NCBI GenBank assembly: GCA_033439685.1
Contig: JAUEDM010000003.1
Location: 1,456,001 to 1,520,000, forward strand
Length of the DNA: 64,000 nucleotides
Source: Apodospora peruviana
Lineage: Eukaryota; Ascomycota; Sordariomycetes; Sordariales; Lasiosphaeriaceae
Direction of reading: 5' to 3'
The first letter of the stretch is position 1, and each line of letters opens with the position of its first letter. The translations under genes and the position numbers were made by a program. The notes beneath the pieces were generated by a model that saw only the letters and a program-made list of their open reading frames with translations, was not told where the DNA came from and searched no databases. Below are positions 42,801-53,524 of this stretch, piece after piece.

Positions 42801-43158
42801 TCGCAAGACTATTCTGCAGGCTTAGATTCCTGGCATGGTGCGACTGCGACGGAGTGGAGGTTCTCGGTAACGGGGCGGAGTGCTGTTGAGCAGGCTGCTC
42901 GATCGTAGGGATGGAAGGCTCGGAGGGACGCCGGAGAGTGAGCTGCGAAGGTTGCCGCGCAAACTTCGCAAAGTCGTCTCGTCCGGGTGTGATCTTTTTA
43001 ATGCCTCGGAAGGCCGAAGATAGTAACTCGGAAGGAGATTTAGACGGCGAGCGCTCGCCGTGGTCTTCTGCCTCAGAGTCGGAGAAGCGGCTGAAATCGT
43101 TGGGACCAGTCGGTTGCTCCTGGCCTGGTCTGCTGAACGTTAGTCCAGATCCCGACAT
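39865..43158 (-). CDS. ral2-like: Ral2-type kelch and BTB protein
   Basis: Single-exon gene for about 1,097 residues. The start is the ATG of MSGSGLTFSRPGQ at 43158; the frame is open further upstream but has no other ATG. The first 270 residues are Ser/Pro-rich and probably disordered, with SPSKSPSE and many phosphorylation-like sites. Kelch repeats occupy about residues 270-720: HPLVGATTTILGDKLYVFGG, PPPRYFHSMCPLGDTKMVCYGG, GRYAHCACILP and others. A BTB/POZ-like fold (about 745-970) follows, interrupted by a long Ser/Asn-rich insertion between DILCIGGERIPINSRIVARRWGPYF and LYLPHTYLTVQALLHYLY. The C-terminus is Gly/Pro-rich. In fission yeast Ral2 helps activate Ras1 in polarity and mating; filamentous homologues carry the same architecture. 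Family call is fair, exact role inferred. Confidence 0.78.
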   Translation of the reverse strand: MSGSGLTFSRPGQEQPTGPNDFSRFSDSEAEDHGERSPSKSPSELLSSAFRGIKKITPGRDDFAKFARQPSQLTLRRPSEPSIPTIEQPAQQHSAPLPRTSTPSQSHHARNLSLQNSLAKPLPEPPPPQLSPASPLTPLAHPATQGNLATILDSEDATMDSRASTMDSTSSAEMGSGLYMRSQDNTSQEMYMNSSQSSLASGSRPDGGEERTDSLTPRSNGPLSAGPSPNVGQARTPGGGAAVGTPTTASSQHLSGLMCNVHRTTGREPHPLVGATTTILGDKLYVFGGRILSRSRPAPLTSDLYELDLIRRHWTKLETTGDIPPPRYFHSMCPLGDTKMVCYGGMSPTPNQKSNAATQDQQPEVTVMSDIYIYDVPTKRWTFIPAQDAPQGRYAHCACILPSAASFASHRAPLSALQHNPSMGNPNEGRIGITIDGTGGAEMVVVGGQDGANHYIEQISVFNLRSLKWTSTQPLGKSCGAYRSVVAPLPPSVTAKIGKPNQNGARQEGGGISQEAREPGSSMLIYSNYNFLDVKLELQIRATDGSLSERPMTGSYSPPGLRFPNGGIIDTHFVVSGTYLTSSKQEYALWALDLRTLTWSRIDAGGAVFSQGSWNRGVLWNRRNTFVVLGNRKRSLVDDYNHRRINFSNVCMVELEAFGFFDNPRKTAPMSGFVSASSPYTGPGLSLARKAGFTAGGRFHSRAADELGEKALAMRELADMDILCIGGERIPINSRIVARRWGPYFVQLLREGTATQDGSDAMTLRSNSISAPGNAVRSSNITITPGNRNTMESQMSLGTTLYSANSSAGKPPSTAATSISGGIMSPPVDPAAINTAPTPRTLPPNSRPRCLYLPHTYLTVQALLHYLYTSSLPQPSSPLCTPQILCSLLQIARPYRVDGLLEAVVERLHNLLDSRNAAAVFNATAMAAGGGRGIDGVLNPNFFPLAAGIDGLMSPTDSQSNGGSILGSESSMNSGRAGAGGLRISTAVPQGGRPPSEELSATTSVSGSEWSSEVGDSERGGTREVWAGELSSVIGLQKRGLRGLMEGRRMRERTGTNAGTTGPGAPGPSGGVGPQYGGPGSASGGMQQRVGLGIAGS

Positions 43159-45959
43159 GTCGGCGGCAAAAGAGCCGTGCCGGAGCTCGACAACCAGTTT
43201 CCGAAAGCCAAGACTCTCGGAAGGAGGCTGAGACCTCGGTTGGGAGTTCGGATGACAAACGTCCCAGTTCCAAAAAAAAGTTGGAGGGGACAAAAGAAAT
43301 AAAAGAAGTAGAAAACAGTGCCAATCAAGCTGAGACAGCGATAGAAGGGCAGGGCGGGAGAGGGGAAAATTGTCAGAGAGTATCTTGGGTTGACCCGCCG
43401 CGAAGGCACAGACGGTGAACGAAGCCCGCCAGCCAGCCGTCCACCGAATGGCGCCACTCCCAGGCCTTGAGAAGGTTGACGGGGGACGGGGGCCAAGAGG
43501 GTGCCAGGTGTCCCCAGCAAGGTACCAAAGCCCCCAAAGCTCTCGGGAATCGCCACGAATCAAGCAATGGTCTCCTGTCCCAGCACAACGGAGAAGCGGT
43601 GATGGGCCAGGGAGACGACGAGGCGAGTCCGTAAGCGAGCCGTGGGGTGGAAAGGGGAGACGGAGACGGGGGACGGGGGAGGCTCGGGCACAGCTCTCGC
43701 ACCCAAGCAATGGAACTGCGCGCAAAGGGCACGGTGATGGGGCAAAGGGATTGCGACAACAGCAAGAGGAGGGCAGGTAGAACAGAGGGCAAAGGCAGTC
43801 ACGGATAGATGCCGTACCTGATCAGGCTCCTTTTGCTACTACTACTGCTACTGCTGATGCCGTACCGAACAGCGCAGTGTTGATGTTGCAGTGGTTAATT
43901 TCCCGGCGGCCCTGTCGAGAAACGGATGGATATGCGTGCGCCCAGCTTTCTTGCTGTTCAGTTGCCTGGGGAAGAGGAGCGACGGTGGCAGGTAAAACCG
44001 CAAGTGGGCAGCGATTGCACGGCTGCGCAGCGCAGAGCAGAGCGCCGCACGGACAGTTGTTTAGATGGAGAAGAGGTCAGGAGGGTGGAAAGAAAAGAGG
44101 TCGGCCGAAGGCCAGGACGGAAAAGTAGGGGTCGCGGATGAAAGCCAGCGGCGGGCGGGGGATGCCCACAATGGAGCGCCAGGGTCCAGGATAGGTCGAG
44201 GGATGGACAGTTCGGTCGGTACGGCATGCAGGGAGAGAAACAGACAGCCGGTTCGTTCGGTTGGCAGATGTGTGCGTTCGTGCGTTCATGCCTCGTTCGT
44301 TCATTCGGCGCCCATGGATGATTTTGCGCAAAAGGGAGGTCGGGGAGCGGAATTCTTTGGAACTTCAGGCAGCCCAGGCCGGGTTGCGGTCAAGGACCGA
44401 CAGGACAGGAACTGAACGACCCTTCAATTTTGGTGGACTTCAGGGACCTCAAAAGTAGTATTTGTGTGGAGCGTGTCGCAGACGCTGAAGCGACCGAAAA
44501 GACGAAGCTTCGGGCGACTCCGCGTGTCTTTCCAGGCCCGGGAAGGGCACGGACCACGGGTGGCTTCATTTCCGTTCCAGGTTATGGGTTTGTTCATTCT
44601 GGCGAATGAGTGGGAGAGCGGCCCAAAGCGGAAACTCAACAACCTGCACAGCACCATCGAGGAGAAGTCGCATTGAGCGAGCCGCCTACACTGCTGTAGT
44701 GTAAGTGGCTTTTGTAGCGTGTGATGAGTTTCGATTTCCAGGCGTTTCTTATTACCTAGGCACAATTGATCAATCAGAGAAAAGATGGTAAAATCCCAAA
44801 TCAAAGCCGTTATACGTAGCCCGCTCCCGCTAGCGTCCGGCCAGGCTGCCGCAACACCGGCGTCGAGATCCGTGCCGGGCCGGGGACGGACTTTTAAGTT
44901 TGACCTGCCTTGATTTCTTCTCTTCTCCACGTGGTGCCCCAGGTTCTCGTCCATGGTTCTTTCGTTGGTCCGTGACACATTATTCCGACATACGATCCCG
45001 AGTGATGGGCACAGCAGAAACGAATATCACCAACGAGTTAGACTGGCAAGGAAAGAGAAAATAGCGGCCGCTTGCAAGTGCTGACCTACCTGCAACAGAT
45101 TCATCACCAAAGGTCTTCGATTCATCTTATGACCGGGAGTCGGTACTCTTTTCTTTTTTGTACCCATGTACACACATGGTAGATGACCCCTGAACAAGCG
45201 CCAACAGTTGCGTGATAAATTCACTCTCATGCATTTCACTCGGGACTGAATGGCGCTGGGCCCGGCGCTTGGTCGAACCAAATGTCATTAAACATCACCC
45301 AGTCAGCGACACACTTGGCAACTTGATGGTTTCCATGAAATTTTCAGTATTTCAGTCGCTTTGACCCGTCGATTCAGTTTCAACCACAGCCATATCGCGC
45401 CATGGCATTGTTATAAGCTATCTCCCGAAATCTTGTATCCACGTTTCTTCCTGCACTAGAGATCCTTCCATCTTCTTCTTGTTCTTCTTTTTTCCCTCTT
45501 TCGGCGCATAGTGCATCTCCGTATTATCACATGCAGACCACCCTGGTTGGGCATTGAGCTCCTGAGCTGGGGTCTCGAACTTCAGTTAGTGTCATGGCAA
45601 GATAATATAACATAGATGCACGTATGTGTAACCCCTTGGCGGTAAGTAGGTAAGCACTTTTAAGAAGCCGAATACCATTAATGAAGGGCGGTAATAAGGT
45701 ACCACCCGAGTTTCGATACCAGGAACTCCCAAACCAGAGTAACATAGCACCTGGGACTGAGAATATAACGTGCAGACGTTCGCAAGATATGCGGGTTGAG
45801 CTTTCAAGAGAGCCTCAATTTGATCGCTGCAGCAAGCCTTCGAGATAAACAGAGATATTACATAAAGCCCTCAGGGCCGAGTGTCCGAAAATCCCAGTTT
45901 ACCGCATCAAGATTCTTTTTTTTTTTTTTTGGCTCTCTCAAACATTCCACCCCGTTCAT
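43159..45959. other. long intergenic region / 5' leader of the kelch gene
   Basis: About 2.8 kb with no supported gene. The first 600 bp upstream of 43158 are GC-rich and may be transcribed as a long leader. A T16 run lies at 45917-45932. Confidence 0.45.
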
Positions 45960-46824
45960 CTAAGCATCCTTGGGAAGAGGAGTAAAACGGAGGTACGGCT
46001 TGACGGCGCGCAGGTTGGGGAAGAGCTCCTTGGCCTGCTCGCCCTTGACGCTGGGATGGACGATAACATCGTCACCGGGCACCCAGTTGACGGGGGTGGT
46101 GATCTTGTGCTTGTCACCGGTCTGCAGCGAGTCGATGATACGCAGGATCTCGGCGCTGTTGCGGCCCGTCGAGGCCGGGTACGAGAGGACGCAGCGGATG
46201 GTCTTCTTGGGGTCGATGATGAAGACGGAGCGGATTGTGAAGGCAATGCCCTTCTCGTCCACGTTGGTAGTGTCTTGGTAGTCGATCCTAGACAGGGTTC
46301 ACCCGTGTTAGTCTTGTAGGCATGATGCCATTGGGCGTTGAACTCGGGGCTAGAACAGACAACACTTACATGTCGTAGAGGTAGGCAACCTTGCGCTCCT
46401 TGTCGGCAACGATCGGGAAACTGGGCGAGTTGCCGGTCACGTCGTTGATGTCCTTGATCCAGCCCTCGTGGCTGCCGACGGTGTTGGCCGAAAGGCCGAG
46501 GAGTTTGACGCCCCGCTTCTTGAACTCGGGCTCGAGGCGAGCCATCTCGCCGAGCTCGGTGGTGCACACCGGGGTGTAGTCCTCGGGGTGGGAGAAGAAG
46601 ATGACCCAGCTGTTGCCAATATACTCATGCAGGTCAATGGGGCCCGAGGTGGTGTCAGCCTGGAAGTTGGGGGCAATGCTGCCCAGGCGGAGACTGTAAG
46701 AGACTGGCGCATTAGTATCAACTTGTCTCATGGATACAAGAAAGGAGCGAACAACATGCGACGCCGCGAAAACGAGCCGGGAGCTTGAGAGGTAGACTTA
46801 CGGCGCGGCGCGTTCAGAAGCCAT
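45960..46824 (-). CDS. prx1-like: 1-Cys peroxiredoxin (Prx6 class)
   Basis: Thiol peroxidase that reduces hydrogen peroxide and organic hydroperoxides with a single conserved cysteine. Exons 46824-46802, 46693-46370 and 46287-45960 give about 224 residues, exactly the Prx6 size. The first exon codes only seven whole residues (MASERAA). The peroxidatic site HPEDYTPVCTTE puts Cys near residue 51, and LYDMIDYQDTTNVDEKGIAFTIRSVFIIDP and WVPGDDVIVHPSV are diagnostic of the 1-Cys class. There is no mitochondrial presequence in this model, unlike yeast Prx1, so a cytosolic form is expected. Both introns have GTAAGT donors. Confidence 0.93.
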
Positions 46825-48248
46825 TGTGAAGTGTGGGTGTGGTGGTGATGGATGGGGTATCGTAGATGTTTCAGAAAGTAAAGAAGAAAAAGATGGTGTT
46901 GCGTAGAACGGAACAACCGGGAGTAACAGCAAGCACGAGAAGAAGAAACCCAACTATACGAGTGGGAGAAGGCAATGGAAAGGAGATTGCGTGAGCTGAT
47001 GGATGACGGGAGGGGCAGACAGTGGGTATTTAAGATCAGGAGGAGACTGAGATGAAAGCTCTCCCAAGGTAAAGCCGTAAGGTCTCCACGAGAAAGCTTC
47101 TCACAATGGTCTTTATGATTAATAAGAGCATATAACAAAAGACTACCCAGCTCCAGTCGCCGACGCTCGCCCGCAGCGCAGATGCCCGAATTCAGTCGTC
47201 AACGCCTCCAATTCTGGCCGGATTCGCCAGCCATCTTGCAGCTCTGATCAGTCTTCACAGGCCTCTGGTGTTGCTGCCGCGGGAGACTTTGCCCCTCCAT
47301 GAGCTTGACGTGGGGATTCGGTGCCCCTCACTCCCCGATTTGTTTTAGCGCCTCATTGCGCGATCAACTGCGTCACCCATTGGTCAGACCATCAAGGTAG
47401 CAATTATGTCATTTAGTGTGTGTTTTCGCCAACACCGTTATGGTGGGGGTAGGACGTGCTGTTGGCAAGACATCCTGCATATTCCATCATTGTCTGCTGG
47501 ACTGCTGGGTTCAAATTTTCTCTCGACTGAATAGGTTTTTTGTTACTGGCTGCTACTTCAGGAACACGTGTTCAGGGTGACCTGAACCTGGGCCGAGAGG
47601 CAGTTTCTGTCGACAACTCCTACACAGCATGCGGGGAGCGGGGAGCAGGGCATCGTCCTTCGATCCATGGTGTCCCTCAAGTTCGGCTTGGTCACCGGTG
47701 GTGGCGTTTGTGTCTTCATGTCCGCAGGTAAGGTGCATCTGAAACGGCGAGGGCTGCTCATTAGAAGCTCCTTCCCGCGTGTCTGGTACTTCGCCGGCCT
47801 CACCTCCCGGAGCCAATCGGCGAGGTTCGTGAAAAGGGGAGGCAGTTGGCAGTTGGCAGTTTCTGTGCAGTTACAGTTAAACCACAAACTCAGCTGCAAG
47901 TCGTACCCGACCTGCCTACTTTACCCCTTCCACCTTACTGTCGTGATCATGCTTCCCGTCGATGAACATGACATCAGAAATTACTATAAACCCCCACCAC
48001 CTGGAGAGGGATTCTTCTTTCCAAAAATAAATGAGGCCTCAGGATGGCTCACAGTGACAGACACTCGACTTCAGATCCCGTGTCTTCGCTGTGTCACAAC
48101 ATAATTCGCCTCTTATATAAAGAATAAATAAGGTGTGTATGAACGGCACGGTTTATGGCTACCTCCCTGGGCATCTAGATCAAACGCAAAATGCACGTCA
48201 ATCCAGAAGAAACAGATGTCCAAAACAACCGAAACCAAAGCAAGCCTC
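46825..48248. other. intergenic
   Basis: Upstream region of the peroxiredoxin gene and 3' flank of the FAT1-like gene, 1.4 kb. No gene or RNA recognised. Confidence 0.5.
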
Positions 48249-50417
48249 TTAAAGCTTGACCTTGCCCGCAATCAATGTCCTCCATTCGTTGGGCCCAAAC
48301 CGCTGGTACGTCCCGTCTCTCAGCCAGAATATCGCATCCTTCCCGACCTTGGCCGGGTCCACGCCTTCGCTCCGCAGGGTATGCTTCTGCTGCTTGTTCG
48401 TGCCCGTTGCCTGCAGCGCCTCGCCCTGGACGAGACGCACAAACAGCGGCAGCGCGTATTTGGGCAGGCCCGCCTTGACATGGTCGGCGAGGCTCTTCAA
48501 AGTCTCGCTGGTCGGCGCGAGCGTGCCGTCCTGGCTGAGCACAAGGGCCTGCGCCTTCAGGATAACCGCAGCGCACCCGGCGCGGCCCTCGTGGCTCGGC
48601 AGCTCGACCCCGTACACGTTGGACTCGAGCACGGCGGGATGTGAGCCCACGACGTGCGCGACCTCGGCTGTCGAGACGTTCTCGCTCTTCCACCGGAAAG
48701 TGTCGCCGATTCGGTCGCTAAAGTACACGCGGTTCTCGGAGTCCCAGCGCATCACGTCGCCCGTCCGGAACCAGGCGTCGCCCTTTTTGAACACGTCCCG
48801 CATGACCTTCTTGGAGGTCGCACCCTTGTCGCCGTAATAGCCCTGGAAGCGAGTGTGGACGTCCTTGGCGGGGATGGAGAACATTAGCTCGCCAACCTCG
48901 CCGCGCGGGACCTTGCGACAGAAGCCTGTCTTTGGGTCTCGGCGGGGCAGCTCCGTGTCGTGGTCGACGTCGACGATGGCGCAGCGGGGCCCGAGAATCA
49001 TGTTGTATATGGCTCCGTTGCGACCCACGGCGCCCATGCTGTACTCGTTCCGGCTCACGTTCCAAGTGGCGAATGTGCCCTCTGTGGCGCCGTAAAACTC
49101 GCAGATGGTTTCGATGCCGAAGCGGTCCTTGAAGCGGTTCCAGACGTCCGGCCGCAGACCGTTGCCGAACGCCATGCGCACGTTGTGCTTACGGTCCAGG
49201 TTCTCACCGGTGACCGGGTCGACGCTCGGTGGGGCGGCTAGGAGGTATCGGCAGGTCTCGCCTACATACTGGATGATGTTGGCGTTGTATTTCCGAACGT
49301 CATCCCAGAAGTGGCTCGTGGAAAACTTGCGGCCCATGGCGAACGTGGCTCCCACCGAGAGGCAGTGACAGAAGGCTAGGAACATGGCGGTGCTGTGGTA
49401 CAGTGGCATCGCCTATGCGCAACAAGTCAGACAGCATGCCTTCTCTATAGAATTCTCTGACTTACGGTATAGTACACATCGCCTGCTTTCGTCCCGAGCA
49501 GTTTGGCGGTAAACAGGGCCACAGTAGTTATCTTGGCCCAGGACACAAAAGCCGCCTTCGGCAGACCTGTCGTCCCGCTGGTGTAGATAACCATTGCCAT
49601 ATCTGCACCCCCAACATCATTCCGGAGGTCGTCAGGGGGCCGGATTGGCTCCATGGCCAGCATTTGCGCTTCCAGTTCGGGCGTGACAACCTCGAAACTG
49701 ACCGTGCTGAGCTCCGATCGTACATCCTCACCGACGTTGCCCGCGATCGTGGGGTCGACGAACACCAGCCGTGCCGTGGACTTCTTCACGCAGTGTATCA
49801 ACGGCTTACCGACGAGGTTGTAGTTGATCAGCGCCGGCTTCGCCCCGAGCGCCCATAGTGCCAGGAGGAGGAAGATGAAGGTATCGGTATTCTGGAAGTC
49901 GAGGGACACGAGGTCGCCCTTCTTGACGCCGCGATGTTTCTGCAGCCAGTTGGCGTAGCGCAGCACGGTGTCGTACGTCTGCGCATAGGTATAAGCTCTG
50001 TCTTCGAACAGGATAAATGGACGGTTCGCGGAGGACTTGGAAGTCGCAAGGGACTCTAGCTGGTAGAAGAAGTTGACTCGACCGCGATATATGTTCCAAT
50101 GGACGATGGTGGTCGCTGGAATGATGGAGGCGAGAAGACTCAGGTCGTGTGCGACATGGTATCGGGCATTCACATAGGCGGCGGCGGCAGCCACGGCGGG
50201 AATAGCCACAGGCAAGGGCAAAAACGCAACTGTCACGGAAGATTTATGTCAGGTGCCGATTTATAGTGGTTCACACATGTAGTGGTGCGGTAAGACACCT
50301 GAAAGGTTGAACAGAGTTTCGGTTCCTGTTTTCCGGTCCGTCCACCACTGCGACAGGATCCGGCTCCCTCAGGGTCCACAGATCAACAGTACAAGATAAG
50401 CACTTACAGGCGGCCAT
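48249..50417 (-). CDS. fat1-like: very-long-chain acyl-CoA synthetase / fatty acid transporter (FAT1-like)
   Basis: AMP-forming synthetase that couples fatty-acid uptake to CoA activation. Exons 50417-50408, 50229-49466 and 49412-48249 give about 645 residues. The tiny first exon (MAA plus one base) is needed because the downstream frame opens with GTG; it joins in phase across a 178-bp intron. An N-terminal hydrophobic stretch (FLPLPVAIPAVAAAAAY) anchors the protein. Motifs: YTSGTTGLPKAA near residue 227, YHSTAM, EFYGATEGT, and RTGDVMRWDSENRVYFSDRIGDTFRWKSENVST, the FATP/VLACS signature region. The C-terminus is VKL, not a good PTS1, so ER, lipid-body or plasma-membrane location is more likely. 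Confidence 0.9.
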
Positions 50418-51261
50418 CGTTTTGTAGACGAAACTCTATTTGACTGTCGTTTATAAGGGAGCTGCGGGGGATCTGGAATTGCACTGAGTACACCTAACCT
50501 CGAGTTAGGTACGCTAGAAGGAGTGTAGTTTCAAATGGAGCATTGGGGGGAAGCTGGGATGATATCTCGACAATTACTGGGCATATCACGATATTTGAGG
50601 CAGAGTATTTGGAAACGCCGGGCTCTTATTAGTCGGTCATCGGAAGAACATAAGCGACCGCTCCTTTCCAATGCGACCTGGAAAACGAGCCGAGATCCCA
50701 AGGATTCCTTCCGTCGCAGCAGTCTGTCGAGCCCGGCGCAGCCATCAGCGAGCCCATCACCTTTGACACCTCCACGACCAAAGTTGGGGTGCAGCAGTAG
50801 CGCTGACTGAGGAGCCGAAGTGCTAGGACCGACCTGGCATTGGCACTGTGCATGGACCAATCTCCGAGGCGTTACGAGTAACTTACAAGTATACCGATAT
50901 ATCGGTTGAACGGGGCTTTTTTTTCTAGACAATTTGGCATTTTTGTTGGTCAAAACATCTTGCGGTAGATAGCCTGTAGCTGGAGCTCTTGAGGCTCTCC
51001 AGTTTGCTTTTCTCGTCAGGGTCTCTTGCTTGCGCCTTGAGTCGGCATTTAAGCACAGTCCATCTGTCCCGAAACAGCAGCTCACACAGTGCGGAACGCC
51101 CTATCTGGTCAACGCGTTATCTTCACGTGTCAGGGGCCGCTAGCGTAGATATGCAAGTTGGCGGGCCAGAGTGCCAGGGTCGCGCTGCTAGGAGTGTCGA
51201 CTTGCCGTGTCGTGTCTCCCAAATTGAATGTAAATGGACAAGGCAAGTTACTATCATCGCC
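50418..51261. other. divergent promoter region
   Basis: Separates the FAT1-like gene (minus) from the PIG-S gene (plus). No feature beyond presumed promoters is visible. Confidence 0.5.
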
Positions 51262-53035
51262 ATGTCTTCACGACGACCCATTGACAATGGCACTATCAAC
51301 GACACTACACCCTCGAAGGTCGATTCTGCGATAGGTCAAAATGTTGGTCTGGCAACAGATGACGCTCCCTCAGGGACGTCGAAGCGGAAGCTGCCGCCGC
51401 CCGAGAAACCGTCCGATGTCCGCCGGCGCTCCCTGGTCATCATGTCGTTCTGGATGGTCGTGCTCTGCCTCGGCCTGCCCATATGGTGGAAGACCACGAC
51501 GATATATCGTGCAAATCTGCCCTTGAGCGAGATGCTCGAGTGGGCAGACGGCAAGGTAAGGACTCACTCAATAGGCCGCCGAGGTCTTACACGCCACTCG
51601 TTAATCTTTTCGTTCCTAGGCATGCCGCCCTGTCTTTCCATTGCGCATATCCATACAAGCCGACGCTCTTCAGGAGCAGGAAGCACAGAACCTCCTTCGG
51701 CTCACCCAACACGCGCTCGACGATCTTAACGACTTCGCTGGGCATCATCTACGCTTGCAGCTGTCCCCCCCTACCTCTGCTGCAGACAACAGCTGGAACA
51801 AGGACGATGACACCGCCCTCATAATTCGGCTCGTCCCTGGGGAGTCCACCACGGCGACGCTGGACCCATACTCCCCAGTCCTCGACATCACCTACCCCCC
51901 GAACACCATACCCTCAGCGACGTCGTCTTCCTCGTCACTGGCGACTTATGTGGCCAGCCAACTGCGGTCGACTTTCGCCGAGGAGCAGGCCATCATCTCG
52001 TACCTGCTCTCCAACAACTCGATACCTTCCGACTACCGGCCCCAAGGATTAACGCCCGAGGCCGCCGAATCGCTTTCGAAACGCACCACTCGATCTCTTA
52101 AATACGCGCCCACATATCACCTCACCTTCTCCCTGTTTACAAGCGGGCCGCTTCCGAGCAGCTGGGACATCGAGGCGGCGATCGACGAGTACATGAAGCC
52201 AGTACTGGACGTTCTTGCGCCGATCCACAACTTCACCATAGACACCCAGATTCAGCTCTACGCGACGCCGGGGGTGCAAAACCAGGTCCTGAACAAGGAG
52301 GACCTCTCGTCGTTCGTGAATGCGGCCGAGTGGCCGCTCTCGCCTTCAATAGGCGGCGCACCGACCATCAATTTCATTGTATTTGTCGGTAACCAGACTA
52401 TCGGTGCCACACCACAGGGAGGAGACAAGAGTGACAATGACGCGGCGGCGGTAACCACCTCGCCGTCCTGGCTGATTCCGCAATGGGGAACCGTCTATCT
52501 GCTCTCGCTCCCCTTTGACACCACCCACGTCTCCGCGGCCACGCTCAAGCAGCCGCTGTTGACCTTCACCTCCCACCTCCTCTCGCTAACCGGCACCCCG
52601 CAGTCCGGATCGCTCCCCCTGCGTCTGTCGACGCTGGCGCGGATCCGCTCTGCCGACCTGCTCCTGCGCGCCTCGTCCACCCTCGGCTCGCTCGCTCGGC
52701 TGGCGTTGGCCCTGCCCTCGATGTCGATCCCGAGTAGCGTCGCCGACGGGGTGTCCAAGACCATGACCCATCTGCGTTTGGCCTGCGACACGCTGGGCGG
52801 TGCCGAAGGTCTTGCGCACGCGCGGATCGCCGAGGCGGAGGCGGAGCGCGCCTTCTTCGAGAAGAGCATGGTTGGCCAGCTGTATTTCCCCGACGAGCAT
52901 AAGCTGGCGGTGTACTTGCCACTGCTGGGGCCGGTCGGGGTGCCGCTTTTGATGGGCTTGTTGAACGAGATCAAGGCGTGGAGGAAGCGGAGGAGAGAAA
53001 AGGCCGAGCAGGGCGCTGAGAAGAAGAAAGAGTAG
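51262..53035 (+). CDS. GPI17: GPI transamidase subunit PIG-S
   Basis: Subunit of the ER GPI transamidase complex that attaches GPI anchors to proteins. Exons 51262-51555 and 51620-53035 give about 569 residues. A first transmembrane helix (about residues 58-75, SLVIMSFWMVVLCLGLPIWW) is followed by TTTIYRANLPLSEM, a PIG-S hallmark. A large lumenal domain follows, with NFIVFVGNQT and PQWGTVYLL late in it. A second helix near the C-terminus (LAVYLPLLGPVGVPLLMGLL) precedes a short basic cytosolic tail (KAWRKRRREKAEQ). The topology matches yeast Gpi17 and human PIG-S. The neighbour on the left is divergent and unrelated. Confidence 0.93.
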
Positions 53036-53524
53036 GAGGATGGGGGTTTGAATGATCATATGTTGTTGTGGCTGACATCTTGGCGTTGTGGGAATATTTG
53101 CTTATTCATGCATTCACGGAGCGTAGGCTTTCAAAAAGCGGGAAATATCATCCAAGTACGTAAGGTAGCTAGGATAGAAATGAAGGGATATCTTTTATCA
53201 ACGCCATTTGCGGCTTTATTTTCCTCGGCGCGGGCGGAGAAATCCGAGACTTCGCATCTAGGAAGGCTTCTTTGTGTCTTTCTTTAGCATGTATAGAAAA
53301 TGGCTTGGATTACCTCTTTATTACTTTTTTGCGCAAATGTCAATTTCCCGCAGGAAAGACCCGTCCTCGCGCAAGTAGGCAAGCTTCGTATTTAACCAAA
53401 GAGGAAGCTCATTACGCCTAGAAAATCAAACAAGAAAACCAATATTCCGTTACGGTCACGGAGACCTATCATCAAGTATCTAAGTACAAAAGGTACCTCT
53501 GGGAACTAAATATTCAGTCATCCA
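53036..53524. other. intergenic, convergent 3' ends
   Basis: Lies between the 3' ends of the PIG-S and P450 genes; nothing recognisable. Confidence 0.5.

Noticed and set aside
43159..43725. In-frame open extension upstream of the kelch gene start
   Set aside because: It contains no ATG, and its predicted product is low-complexity and unlike the family N-terminus.
44424..44978. Minus-strand frame of 184 codons upstream of the kelch gene
   Set aside because: No domain resemblance, no plausible introns and basic low-complexity composition.
48175..48837. Long frames on both strands over the FAT1-like gene
   Set aside because: They are shadows of the GC-rich coding sequence in other frames.
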